From a virus: a stretch of DNA of 53,828 nucleotides. The notes under the pieces are model-generated. The model was given only the letters and a program-made list of their open reading frames with translations, had not been told where the DNA came from and made no database searches. The translations under genes were made by a program, and so were the position numbers. Shown in pieces: positions 37,579 to 45,747 of the stretch (within the stretch, counting starts at the first letter, position 1; every line of letters begins with the position of its first letter). The stretch is from IMG/VR virus record IMGVR_UViG_3300037325_000128, positions 1 to 53,828 of that record; one strand, 5' to 3'.

Positions 37579-38497
37579 ATTTTCTTTCCCAATTCCATGC
37601 ATGAAATATCATGTCTTCTATACTGTATTTAGGCTTCCAATCTAGGACTCTATGTGCTTTCGTGATATCTGCTCTAAGACACACAGGATCGCCCTCTCTT
37701 GCTTCATGCTCAACTATACGCGGATGCAACCCAATAACTGCTTCGGCTGTTTGAATGATCTTCATTGTGCTTACGCCTGCTTTGCCGCCTCCCAGATTAA
37801 TAACTTCGCCAGCGCCACCGCCGAGTAAGTAATCTATACCAGACGAATACGCAGTTGCTATATCCTGAACATGTACATAATCCCTTACGGCATTACCATA
37901 TACAGTAGTCACACTAGCATCTAATATATTTCTGCAAACAGTGGGTATTAAGTGTGCATACGGCCGTCTGAAATAACCACACTTGCCACTGGGGTCAGCA
38001 CCAGATATGTTGAATAATCTAAATATTAGATAATTAATGCCGTATGCCCTGGCATAATCTTTAATCATTAATTCCCCAACTACTTTAGTGGACGCATATG
38101 CGTTGACGGGGCTGTATGGTAAATCTTCTTTAAGTAGCGACTCGGTTTGATTGCCGTATATATTTCCTGTGCTACTAAAAATAATATTCTTTATTCCAGA
38201 CCTAACCATGGCATCCATCATAGTTTTCATTTTTATGACATTGTTTTCGTAGTATGTACTAGGACTGTGTAAGCTGGGCTGCACAGTAGCCTCGGCAGCA
38301 TTATGTATTACAAGATCAAATTTAATACGATTATAGCTTAAAAACTCAGCATAGTCTGCGTTGATTAGGGTAGCGGGAAGACTCCTGTCCCTTATTGAGT
38401 GATCTACTACAGTTACGGTGTGCCCTATTGCGTTTAATTCAAACACCAGCTGAGTTCCTATAAATCCACAACCACCAGTTATAAGTACGTTACTCAT
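37562..38497 (-). CDS. NAD-dependent sugar epimerase/dehydratase (GalE-like), 311 aa
   Basis: Extended SDR: NAD motif GGCGFIGTQL at the N-terminus, FSSTGNIYG with the catalytic Ser/Thr, YASTKVVGE with the YxxxK pair, and C-terminal RADITKAHRVLDWKPKYSIE typical of UDP-glucose 4-epimerase-like enzymes. Would interconvert nucleotide sugars in the cytoplasm; substrate not predictable. Overlaps the upstream gene by 4 nt. Part of the sugar cassette with 40737-43569. Confidence 0.9.
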   Translation of the reverse strand: MSNVLITGGCGFIGTQLVFELNAIGHTVTVVDHSIRDRSLPATLINADYAEFLSYNRIKFDLVIHNAAEATVQPSLHSPSTYYENNVIKMKTMMDAMVRSGIKNIIFSSTGNIYGNQTESLLKEDLPYSPVNAYASTKVVGELMIKDYARAYGINYLIFRLFNISGADPSGKCGYFRRPYAHLIPTVCRNILDASVTTVYGNAVRDYVHVQDIATAYSSGIDYLLGGGAGEVINLGGGKAGVSTMKIIQTAEAVIGLHPRIVEHEAREGDPVCLRADITKAHRVLDWKPKYSIEDMIFHAWNWERKYETNK

Positions 38498-38817
38498 ATT
38501 CCTCCAATCCCTACTAACTGTTCAACGAGCTTATAATGGTCGTAGGCTTCTTTCAATGATGGAAACTTGGCCTGCAACTCTTCGTTGGGAGCTAGTATTG
38601 CTAGCCTTTTTTCAATTTCTGCTAGTCTTCCCATCACCTTTAACATATCCTCATTTTGTTTTAAGTCTAAGTTATTTGCTGACCATGCGGACGACCCCAT
38701 CGAAGATATACCGATACCGATATTACTTGATGTAGTGATATTACTCGATATACTCTTATTATTTGATATATTGCATGCGTCGGTCGGTGTGGTTACTACA
38801 GCGGGTGTGTTAGTCAT
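38494..38817 (-). CDS. Conserved phage protein, Ser/Asn-rich N-terminus, 107 aa
   Basis: Low-complexity N-terminus (NKSISSNITTSSNIGIGI), then LAEIEKRLAILAPNEELQAKF and SLKEAYDHYKLVEQL. The ending (E-x-R-L-x-I-L-x-P-N-x-E-L ... L-K-E-A-Y) is common to small phage proteins of unknown function. Confidence 0.7.
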   Translation of the reverse strand: MTNTPAVVTTPTDACNISNNKSISSNITTSSNIGIGISSMGSSAWSANNLDLKQNEDMLKVMGRLAEIEKRLAILAPNEELQAKFPSLKEAYDHYKLVEQLVGIGGI

Positions 38818-38818
38818 G

Positions 38819-39151
38819 TTATATTATAAATTTTATTTTAAAAAACAGAGCATCATCGGCGTCTATGAAGGCTATATAGAATGTGTTAGTCTCTGACCAG
38901 GTTGCTGGCTCGGATCCTGCGAGTACTATAGAGACTTTACCATTGCAATTATCATCTAGCCAGGCTAGAATTTCTGAATATTGCTGAACATCTACTCTGC
39001 ATGTTACTACCGTATTAAATCCCGGGCCAAACTTGAGTCTTAGATGTTCAGGTTCTTTATTTTCTTTTTTAACATATTTTGTTTCATCGGGCTTAGATGG
39101 TCGTAGAAAGTTATACCATTTAGATGATCTAATTCGTGTTGAAAACATATG
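38819..39151 (-). CDS. Small protein of the DAxxFKL tail family, start uncertain
   Basis: Core LRLKFGPGFNTVVTCRVDVQ, then LAWLDDNCNGKVSIVLAG and TFYIAFIDADDALFFKIKF. The first ATG (39151) would overlap the deformylase gene by 110 nt in another frame, so the true start may be a non-ATG codon near 39040. Function unknown. Confidence 0.55.
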   Translation of the reverse strand, partial: HMFSTRIRSSKWYNFLRPSKPDETKYVKKENKEPEHLRLKFGPGFNTVVTCRVDVQQYSEILAWLDDNCNGKVSIVLAGSEPATWSETNTFYIAFIDADDALFFKIKFII

Positions 39152-39558
39152 GCATCCAATCCATCTAAGTACAGCGTAAATAAGTTGCCGTCTTCGTCCA
39201 ACGCCGACACTGTAACTTTGTCTGACCTCTCTACCATGGCAAAGATTTTTGGAAAACTCAGGCAACCTTCTTTCCATTTAACACTACCGGTTCCTACCAC
39301 AATTTCTGGATTTATAAAGCAGTGTCGGCGCTGGCCACTTTCAGATGTATCCATAACAAATATACGCAGTGGTACTCCTACCTGATTGGCTGATAAGCCA
39401 ACACCATTACTATTGTACATCGTGATAAACATATTCTGAATAAGTTTCTTAATTTCCTCTGTAATTTCTGTCACAGGATCACATACAGTTTTTAAGAACT
39501 TATCCGGATATATTCTGATATCTAGTAACTCAGGGGTGGGGAGGTTAATCTGGCTCAT
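39040..39558 (-). CDS. def: Peptide deformylase, 172 aa
   Basis: Removes the N-formyl group from nascent proteins. All three motifs: GVGLSANQVG, EGCLSFP (metal Cys) and CFQHELDHLNG (HExxH). Start at MSQINLPTPELL (39558), overlapping the queD stop. Phage deformylases are known from marine T4-like phages. Confidence 0.95.
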   Translation of the reverse strand: MSQINLPTPELLDIRIYPDKFLKTVCDPVTEITEEIKKLIQNMFITMYNSNGVGLSANQVGVPLRIFVMDTSESGQRRHCFINPEIVVGTGSVKWKEGCLSFPKIFAMVERSDKVTVSALDEDGNLFTLYLDGLDAICFQHELDHLNGITFYDHLSPMKQNMLKKKIKNLNI

Positions 39559-39895
39559 ATACGAGGGTGGCGCCGTTTTCCCCGTCCTCACTTACTTGAA
39601 CTGCAATTTTTCTTCCGGGGTATTTGTTGGATATGTAATCAATTAGGTCCTCAGCTAACATTTCACAGCTCTTATAGTCTACCTGTAATGTAGCTGCTGA
39701 ATACAAAGCCTCCAGTTCTCTTTTGAAGAGAATAAACTCAATATCTCTGTCATTATGAAACACATCGATATCAACCCTAAAGTGAAAAATGTGCCTATGG
39801 GGATGAGCCAAAAATTCTACACCCTCTGGCGCATTCGGATACCGATGTATACCTTCTTTCTGAAATGTTACAAAAATTTTCCTAGAGTTAATCAT
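39545..39895 (-). CDS. queD: QueD-like 6-carboxytetrahydropterin synthase, 116 aa
   Basis: LAHPHRHIFHFRVDIDVFH carries the zinc histidines, EFILFKRELEAL matches the helix after the first strand, and SCEMLAEDLIDYI followed by VQVSEDGENGATLVY corresponds to the second half of QueD. About the length of bacterial QueD. Makes the precursor for QueE. The match is by motif order and neighbours; a short pterin-synthase-like variant is possible. Confidence 0.8.
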   Translation of the reverse strand: MINSRKIFVTFQKEGIHRYPNAPEGVEFLAHPHRHIFHFRVDIDVFHNDRDIEFILFKRELEALYSAATLQVDYKSCEMLAEDLIDYISNKYPGRKIAVQVSEDGENGATLVYEPD

Positions 39896-40735
39896 TTATT
39901 CGCCTTTGACCTTTTTTGTCGACTTTACAGGCTTGCTCAGTGGATCTTCGGTAGCCCCATCAGCATACGCCTCGGCAGCGTCGACGGGTGCCGATATAGC
40001 CTTAATAACATCATCGGGATCCGATTTCAGAGATGACCCAGATAACGCGTCGAGCCCGAGTTCGGTAGAATTTAGATTCGGTGTATCTACCCTAGGTGCA
40101 GCTAGCACCACAGCTACATTGGCTCTAGGCTGAATCACTACAGCAACTTTTTCTGTGACAGACAACGATTTAACTGCTGATGGTGCGTTAATAATCATAT
40201 CATCCCCATACTCTTTCCAATGGGTGAATCGGTTACTATCAGTAACTTCATGATGGTTCAAGCACCATACTCCCGGATTAGTTTCTCCAAAGTTACTATC
40301 GTCGATTTTTATCGTAAGATTAATACTGGATGTCTGAACGCAGGGAATAGGCACAGCAAGCATAGGGATGAAATTCCTGGATTTCCAGATGCCGGGATTG
40401 AGAACTTTAAGAACATCATAGTGCTTGTGCGCCGGATAATCTAGTGTTACTAGAAATCCTCTATCTAGCAGAGAATGGATTTGCTTTTCCCAGTCGGACG
40501 CAAAGGTATCGCCTACCATATACACATCGTTTCTTAGTTCTAGCGAATCAAATGATCTGCTGCAACCGATGAAGATATGTGATGCCTTGTGCTCTCTGGC
40601 TAATTCTTCCACGATCGAAGTTTCCTGAAGACCACGAACGAATAGTGTTTTCTTTCCAAACGCAGTTGTATGCTCGATTTCAGGACCAATGAAGAAGTCT
40701 GCTTCCTCGTAACCTTTTCTTACAAATGTTTCCAT
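39896..40735 (-). CDS. Unknown protein linked to queD, 279 aa
   Basis: Residues 1-190: ADFFIGPEIEHTTAFGKKTL, REHKASHIFIGCSRSFDS, DRGFLVTLDYPAHKHYDVLK, NPGVWCLNHHEVTDSNRFTH. The last 80 residues are low complexity, Ala/Pro/Asp-rich, ending KSTKKVKGE. I recall relatives next to queD/queE genes in T4-like aquatic phages, which suggests a role in 7-deazaguanine metabolism, but no enzyme family is evident. RBS AAGGAAATAAT. Confidence 0.7.
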   Translation of the reverse strand: METFVRKGYEEADFFIGPEIEHTTAFGKKTLFVRGLQETSIVEELAREHKASHIFIGCSRSFDSLELRNDVYMVGDTFASDWEKQIHSLLDRGFLVTLDYPAHKHYDVLKVLNPGIWKSRNFIPMLAVPIPCVQTSSINLTIKIDDSNFGETNPGVWCLNHHEVTDSNRFTHWKEYGDDMIINAPSAVKSLSVTEKVAVVIQPRANVAVVLAAPRVDTPNLNSTELGLDALSGSSLKSDPDDVIKAISAPVDAAEAYADGATEDPLSKPVKSTKKVKGE

Positions 40736-40736
40736 A

Positions 40737-41804
40737 TTATTTCCTTAGTAATTGTGCTACCAGATTAGTAGCTGTGAAGTATTTCTTTAGCAGATGAGGT
40801 GCTAATGTATGCTGAACATCAAAATGCAGACTATCGTAGTTATCCATAATGGATCTGATGCTGGCTACAATTTGATGCTTATGTGTTAAGTAACTAGCGA
40901 ATGATTCGGTCCATGTATCGGGATATAAATATTTCCCCTCATACATTTCTGTATAACTTAGTCTATTAGGCAAGTATGGATATACACCGAGTAACGCACC
41001 CTCAAACGGACTTATCCCCAGTGTTTCCTGTTGATTAGCAGACCATAATAATTTTGACTTAGCTAGCAACATATGATATTCTGTCTTTGACAACTTTCGA
41101 TCCTGACATATAACAAATTGATATTCGGGCATTGCTGCTGCAAGATCTCTAAATATCTCAGGTTGTTTCTCAGGAGCCAGTCTGTGCGGGAATATAATTA
41201 TGTTTTCTTTCTTAGTATGATTATATCGAAGAAAGAGCTCAGGCATATATTCCATGGGCCATCCTGTTATGCCGACTTTTCCAGATGTCATGTCAGTACC
41301 TAGTACACTACCAAATAGTTGACTATGAAATTCTGTTGCGAACCAATTGTAGTCACATGCATGGAAAATAGCTGTTTCGGTAGAATAAGTCCATTTCTTA
41401 TCCTTGATTAATCTGCCTAAGAAATCATGCTTATCATAGCTGCCTGCATGCCATAATGCGTGTATTTCCACCGGAATACCTAACAATTCGCTCATATATT
41501 TGAGCTGAAGTATGCCAGTATGCCATGCATCTGTAAACAGGAATTTATCACCAGGTTTTACATCGTTTGTGAACCTACGTGCAATATCGTTTATTTGGTT
41601 GTTCTTATAGATATTAGTTGCTTGGAAATTCAGGAAGGCACCGGGTGAAGCCTCTATAGATTCTCCACCACCGGATATGTTAATAATTTCTACATCCACA
41701 TTTGCTTTAATTGCTTCTTTTCGAAGTAACGCAGGTATATGACTCTTCCACTCACATGTATACCGAGTCGGCACAGACTCTAAATCTATAACAAATATTT
41801 TCAT
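40737..41804 (-). CDS. Glycosyltransferase-like protein, 355 aa
   Basis: GT-B-like layout: N-terminal MKIFVIDLESVPTRYTCEW; C-terminal NIIIFPHRLAPEKQPEIFRD, YQFVICQDRKLSKTEYHML and LGISPFEGALLGVYPYLPNR, resembling the nucleotide-sugar binding half of GT4-type enzymes. ATGA overlap with the dehydrogenase gene. The acceptor could be DNA, a virion protein or a cell glycan. Confidence 0.7.
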   Translation of the reverse strand: MKIFVIDLESVPTRYTCEWKSHIPALLRKEAIKANVDVEIINISGGGESIEASPGAFLNFQATNIYKNNQINDIARRFTNDVKPGDKFLFTDAWHTGILQLKYMSELLGIPVEIHALWHAGSYDKHDFLGRLIKDKKWTYSTETAIFHACDYNWFATEFHSQLFGSVLGTDMTSGKVGITGWPMEYMPELFLRYNHTKKENIIIFPHRLAPEKQPEIFRDLAAAMPEYQFVICQDRKLSKTEYHMLLAKSKLLWSANQQETLGISPFEGALLGVYPYLPNRLSYTEMYEGKYLYPDTWTESFASYLTHKHQIVASIRSIMDNYDSLHFDVQHTLAPHLLKKYFTATNLVAQLLRK

Positions 41805-42709
41805 TTTTTCCACTCTACATATCCTCTTGCATACCCAGCTGGTCGAGATACTCCCTCCTCGAAGGCTAGCTTTATCTCGGATTCCCTGTCATAAGACTTT
41901 GTCCACAGGCTACTGGTTTCTAGTTCATTGTATTTTATAAGCTCCACTGCACTAACCATCATATCGTAAAATCTATGATTTCTGGGACTAGGGAACTTAA
42001 TATCCACTGCATTCCACAGAAACTGTCCAAATGTCAGCGTCGCCCCGGGGTGCTTCTCTGCTGCCAAGACAATTTTAGCACGTTCTTCATATAAGTTCAA
42101 GTTTAGATACTCTGGCTTTTCCGAGACATCGATAACGTATTTAAATTTTCTGCCAAGCAGTTCATTCGCACTTATTAGTTCTGCATTTTCCTGCATGCTC
42201 CAGAAGTCCTTATTTGCACCGCCAACCACAAATACTTTATTTTTACATCTGCGCTCAATTGTGGTATAGATAACAGTTGCTAAAAACCCAGATCCTAACA
42301 ATAGTATATCATCTTTACTTGTCACATCTTCTAGCAGACTTTCTGCAATGTTCATTGCACATGCAACGGGTTCTACTATGTATTTAGGATTTGCATCAGG
42401 CACCTTAACAAACATTCTGTCTTTGCAATTATAGTAATCGGCGAATGCGGGCTCTCCCCTGGTAGCAACATAGTCACCCTCTTTGATGCCCGATATATTT
42501 TTTCCAATCTTCGTAACTACGCCCAGGCTCTCATGCCCCTGTATGGTCTTAGGCAACAATTGAAACGTACCACAGTACATATCAAGGTCTGACCTGCACA
42601 TACCAGTGAATATAGACTTGACTTCAATCTCGTCCGGAGTGATTTCTGGCTTTTTCCACTCTTCTTCGTATATATCCCGTTTACCGCCTGTGTAAAAAAG
42701 TCTTGTCAT
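41801..42709 (-). CDS. Zinc-type alcohol/sugar dehydrogenase (MDR), 302 aa
   Basis: GroES-like domain with MCRSDLDMYCGTF (catalytic zinc Cys), IQGHESLGVVTKIGKNISGI and GDYVATRGE; Rossmann half with LLGSGFLATVIYT. Shorter than typical MDR enzymes (about 340). No structural-zinc cysteine cluster visible. Probably oxidises or reduces a sugar or polyol with NAD(P); substrate unknown. Shares one base with the next gene (TAATG type). Confidence 0.85.
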   Translation of the reverse strand: MTRLFYTGGKRDIYEEEWKKPEITPDEIEVKSIFTGMCRSDLDMYCGTFQLLPKTIQGHESLGVVTKIGKNISGIKEGDYVATRGEPAFADYYNCKDRMFVKVPDANPKYIVEPVACAMNIAESLLEDVTSKDDILLLGSGFLATVIYTTIERRCKNKVFVVGGANKDFWSMQENAELISANELLGRKFKYVIDVSEKPEYLNLNLYEERAKIVLAAEKHPGATLTFGQFLWNAVDIKFPSPRNHRFYDMMVSAVELIKYNELETSSLWTKSYDRESEIKLAFEEGVSRPAGYARGYVEWKK

Positions 42710-43569
42710 TAAAAATTCTCCAGGAAGGCATGAATATCAGTATCTAAAATCATAGAAGCTTTTTCTTCTTTCATCATTGTACCATATGCTTCTGCGGGGC
42801 ATAGTCCAAATTCCCATTCGTATGTGGTGCCGTCATCGAAGAACAGAGTAATTGACTGCTTGTCGTACCCCTCTTTCCATGATGCTATCAGTCTGACAGA
42901 TATATTATCGATATTAGTAATAGCGGATGCACAGTCGTCGACATTATATCTTCCGGCTTCATTTACCGAACCGTAATCTGTTGACCCAATTGTATTAAGT
43001 GACCATCTGCGATAAGAGGATTGTCTCCAGCTGACCTCTGCCATTTTCTTAGCCCCAAACATTTTTGCACCGAATGTATATAAATGGGGCATCAAGTCAC
43101 TACTAACTCCGGAGAATGAAAATCTAGAATCAGTGAACCATGATCCAGGGTTTGGTACTCTGTTCTTATTCAGCCACATAATGTCGACCCCAATTACCGT
43201 ACGCTCTTTAAGTAGTGTAATAATATCGCCATAGTTATCCCTATACAAGTTATTCTTTACTAAATGAAACTTTGTATTTTGAAAATCATCCATGAGATCA
43301 TGCCAGTCCCGTAGCGACCCCACTCCGGGCTTTTCAACGAATATGCGCTTGGTTCTGTGAACCGCAAGCTTTCTTGCGATTGGTTCGTGTGTATAATTCG
43401 GAGTACATATTACTGCGATATCATATGATACTCGCACTTCATCTATGTTTTTGTATTTTACATTAGGCACAGTAGTATCTAATATGTCTACTTCATACCC
43501 TAGTTTCTTTAATTCCGGATAATATACATTCGCACCAATTCCGCCTAATCCTACTAATAGTGCCTTCAT
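42709..43569 (-). CDS. Gfo/Idh/MocA-family oxidoreductase, 286 aa
   Basis: N-terminal NAD motif VGLGGIGANVYYPEL, ICTPNYTHEPIARKL, and VEKPGVGSLRDW with the EKP lysine. C-terminal domain beta-rich, VSWRQSSYRRWSLN. Typical of sugar or inositol dehydrogenases acting on nucleotide sugars or polyols. Second redox enzyme of the cassette. Confidence 0.88.
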   Translation of the reverse strand: MKALLVGLGGIGANVYYPELKKLGYEVDILDTTVPNVKYKNIDEVRVSYDIAVICTPNYTHEPIARKLAVHRTKRIFVEKPGVGSLRDWHDLMDDFQNTKFHLVKNNLYRDNYGDIITLLKERTVIGVDIMWLNKNRVPNPGSWFTDSRFSFSGVSSDLMPHLYTFGAKMFGAKKMAEVSWRQSSYRRWSLNTIGSTDYGSVNEAGRYNVDDCASAITNIDNISVRLIASWKEGYDKQSITLFFDDGTTYEWEFGLCPAEAYGTMMKEEKASMILDTDIHAFLENF

Positions 43570-43859
43570 TGTGTACCTCCGGCGCGGGTTAAAAACAACA
43601 TTATTTCTTTGTCCAGTTCTGCTCGTATCATGTCAGACACAAGAGAATCTAATTCCCAGTCCCGATTACTCCAGACACAAGGCCTTGTTTTGAGTCTCCG
43701 AATTACTTCATCCTGTTTCTCTTGGTCATCCATCTCAGATGTAGATTTACATTTGGCTGTGTATCCGTCTAGTGAATGAAATAGATCTAGTGATCTTCCG
43801 ATGGTTATATTCCGCGGCCCTAGTTCTTCTTTAAATTTCGGAATTTTCATATTAATCAT
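43566..43859 (-). CDS. Hypothetical protein, 97 aa
   Basis: MINMKIPKFKEELGPRNITI, RRLKTRPCVWSNRDWELDSL, ending LTRAGGTQ. ATGA overlaps on both sides put it firmly in the operon. Function unknown. Confidence 0.65.
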   Translation of the reverse strand: MINMKIPKFKEELGPRNITIGRSLDLFHSLDGYTAKCKSTSEMDDQEKQDEVIRRLKTRPCVWSNRDWELDSLVSDMIRAELDKEIMLFLTRAGGTQ

Positions 43860-44110
43860 TCGTGACCTTTAATAACATACACAAGTAACTCGGGGCCATC
43901 TACCACCACGGTTTGTGACGGATATACTAAAAATCCTGTTGTACATCGGGAACCATGGCCGACTAAGCGTCGCACACGTAACATTTTGTCTGTTATTTTC
44001 AGGACACAACAAATGTGCAATATATTATTCCGAGCCACTGCTAATTTCGACGACTCTGTTATAATATTACCTAACGCATCTGTATGTAGTATTTCTTCCT
44101 TATCTGACAT
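43856..44110 (-). CDS. Hypothetical protein, 84 aa
   Basis: Start at MSDKEEILHTDALGNIITES (44110), overlapping the upstream stop by 11 nt; the frame opens at 44176. RVRRLVGHGSRCTTGF and VVVDGPELLVYVIKG indicate a small beta protein. Function unknown. Confidence 0.65.
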   Translation of the reverse strand: MSDKEEILHTDALGNIITESSKLAVARNNILHICCVLKITDKMLRVRRLVGHGSRCTTGFLVYPSQTVVVDGPELLVYVIKGHE

Positions 44111-44396
44111 AGTTAATCTGCCGAATAAGATCATCTCCCAACCAGTGAGATGATAACTCATTATTATCTTCTTCAAGCAATTTTAACATTTTATGAAATT
44201 CGTCTAATGTTATTTCTCTGCCGTCTGTAATTGTTTCACCCAAACGTCGCTGAGTCACTTCTGTAAAGTCATCGCTGACGTTACCGGAATTTCGCATTGT
44301 AACTTCATCATACGCATGATCTACTGATTCTGCTTCAATTGCATACTTGTGACGAAATGTAACAATTGTATCTATTACGAATAATTTTTTAGTCAT
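44100..44396 (-). CDS. Conserved phage protein, 98 aa
   Basis: MTKKLFVIDTIVTFRHKYAI, EAESVDHAYDEVTMRNSG, REITLDEFHKML. The N-terminal strand-helix (LFVIDTI...RY.IEAES.DHA.DEV) is a pattern I recall in T4-like phage proteins. ATGA overlap with the upstream gene. Function unknown. Confidence 0.75.
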   Translation of the reverse strand: MTKKLFVIDTIVTFRHKYAIEAESVDHAYDEVTMRNSGNVSDDFTEVTQRRLGETITDGREITLDEFHKMLKLLEEDNNELSSHWLGDDLIRQINYVR

Positions 44397-44758
44397 ACTT
44401 TCAGTTTCTTCGTCATATTAAGAATTCTATTCCACTTTTCCTCAGGTGAGGTACCCTTGTCTAGTAATCCAACAACAGATTGCACCTCGTCGTCTGGGAT
44501 CAGGAAATAAATATCTGCATACGTACTGTCAAAGTCCGAATCAGCATCGTGGCTATACCACGTGTGGCTACTAACACGATCGAACATGTCGGTGTAGGCT
44601 TCCCGGTTGCCGCCGCCACATCTGGTATGAACTACAATAAAATTATCTTCTACATACACGTCCCTAAATCGCCCAAACTCCGATGACGGCATACCCAGTA
44701 ACTGCAATAATTGAGCAGAACTAGGATTTTCCCCGTTAACCATATCATAAATACTCAT
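44393..44758 (-). CDS. Hypothetical protein, 121 aa
   Basis: YDMVNGENPSSAQLLQLLGM, VVHTRCGGGNREAYTDMFDR, then an acidic YSHDADSDFDSTYADIYFLI. The RCGGGNR turn and the acidic strand resemble conserved T4-like unknowns. RBS AGGAATATAAT. Function unknown. Confidence 0.7.
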   Translation of the reverse strand: MSIYDMVNGENPSSAQLLQLLGMPSSEFGRFRDVYVEDNFIVVHTRCGGGNREAYTDMFDRVSSHTWYSHDADSDFDSTYADIYFLIPDDEVQSVVGLLDKGTSPEEKWNRILNMTKKLKV

Positions 44759-44759
44759 A

Positions 44760-45182
44760 TTATATTCCTGTTAATTTATTTACAAGTGCCTCTTGTTCCG
44801 CCCATTCTAGTTCCTGCTGCACTCTAATTTTGTAATAATCTCTGATCATATTTCTATTTTTCCAAATGAAATCTTCGTACTTTCTCAGGCCATTGCAGGG
44901 GCAACCGTCGACAAACAATTTCCCATCTACCTCAGAGAAATATATGAAATCATCCTCGTAGTTAATAACTACGCCCTCAGGATCTCCTTTCTTCTCTTCA
45001 GTACAGTTATCGACCATAGATTGATAATCATCTTCATCATAGCTGTCTCGCAGATTGTTTGGTGCATAGTGATCTCTTCCGCAGTTGCATGATATGTTAG
45101 ACCCGCCGGCAACAGTTGCAGATCTTACAAACATTTTAGACGGGCGCTTTTCATTCTCTGCGTAAGTTCTATTGCCTGCCAT
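44760..45182 (-). CDS. Hypothetical protein with Cys motifs, 140 aa
   Basis: NISCNCGRDHYAPNN near residues 29-43 and VDGCPCNGLRKYEDFIWKN near 92-110 could bind metal. RBS AAAGG. Function unknown. Confidence 0.65.
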   Translation of the reverse strand: MAGNRTYAENEKRPSKMFVRSATVAGGSNISCNCGRDHYAPNNLRDSYDEDDYQSMVDNCTEEKKGDPEGVVINYEDDFIYFSEVDGKLFVDGCPCNGLRKYEDFIWKNRNMIRDYYKIRVQQELEWAEQEALVNKLTGI

Positions 45183-45202
45183 TATAAATATGCCTTTCTG
45201 GT

Positions 45203-45424
45203 TTATACTTCAAATTCCCTTGCTTCCTCGAAAGACCTATGAAACCCCGAGGCGTTCGCGTGGCCGCCCCCTCCGTACATCTGTGCAATTTCGGACACAT
45301 TTATCGATCCCGGCTCAGAACGTAGCCCAAACTCTCTGTGAGTTGGTTTATCGTAATAGTATGCTGCAAACGGCTCCCCTTTTGCAAGAAGACTACACAT
45401 ATCCGAGCCATACTGATATGTCAC
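45203..45424 (-). CDS. Stand-alone DHHA1-like domain, 73 aa
   Basis: LLAKGEPFAAYYYDKPTHRE, GLRSEPGSINVSEIAQMYGG, GGHANASGF match the C-terminal RNA/nucleotide-binding half of DHH phosphoesterases such as NrnA (LRS...DVSEIA...GGGGHxxAAGF). The catalytic DHH half is absent; the upstream gene does not supply it. Possibly a truncated enzyme or a binding-only module. Confidence 0.75.
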   Translation of the reverse strand: MTYQYGSDMCSLLAKGEPFAAYYYDKPTHREFGLRSEPGSINVSEIAQMYGGGGHANASGFHRSFEEAREFEV

Positions 45425-45747
45425 GTTTGCACAGGGAACATTGTATCCATTCCTTCTCTACCCGCCCCTAGGTGTATTAGATGGGCTTCGTGTAATTCAG
45501 ATGCTGCATCTCCGTAGGTAATAGGATACTCACTTAAATTTCTCATTTTTCTATATCTAACCGCATTTAGTTTACCAGTGTGTCTTTGTGGGCGTTGATA
45601 TCTAGGGTCCATATCGATCATGATAGCATGAGATAAAATCATTACATTAAGCATTCCATACATATAGTCTCCTCCTGATAAACAGTTTCGTTGGATGGCT
45701 ATACAGTTTTCCAACGAAGACAACTTTTTCTGTAAGTCACTGTTCAT
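45421..45747 (-). CDS. Hypothetical protein, 108 aa
   Basis: MNSDLQKKLSSLENCIAIQR, GMLNVMILSHAIMIDMDPRY, YGDAASELHEAHLIHLGAGR. Helical; no catalytic motif recognised. Overlaps both the transglycosylase gene and the DHHA1 gene. Function unknown. Confidence 0.65.
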   Translation of the reverse strand: MNSDLQKKLSSLENCIAIQRNCLSGGDYMYGMLNVMILSHAIMIDMDPRYQRPQRHTGKLNAVRYRKMRNLSEYPITYGDAASELHEAHLIHLGAGREGMDTMFPVQT

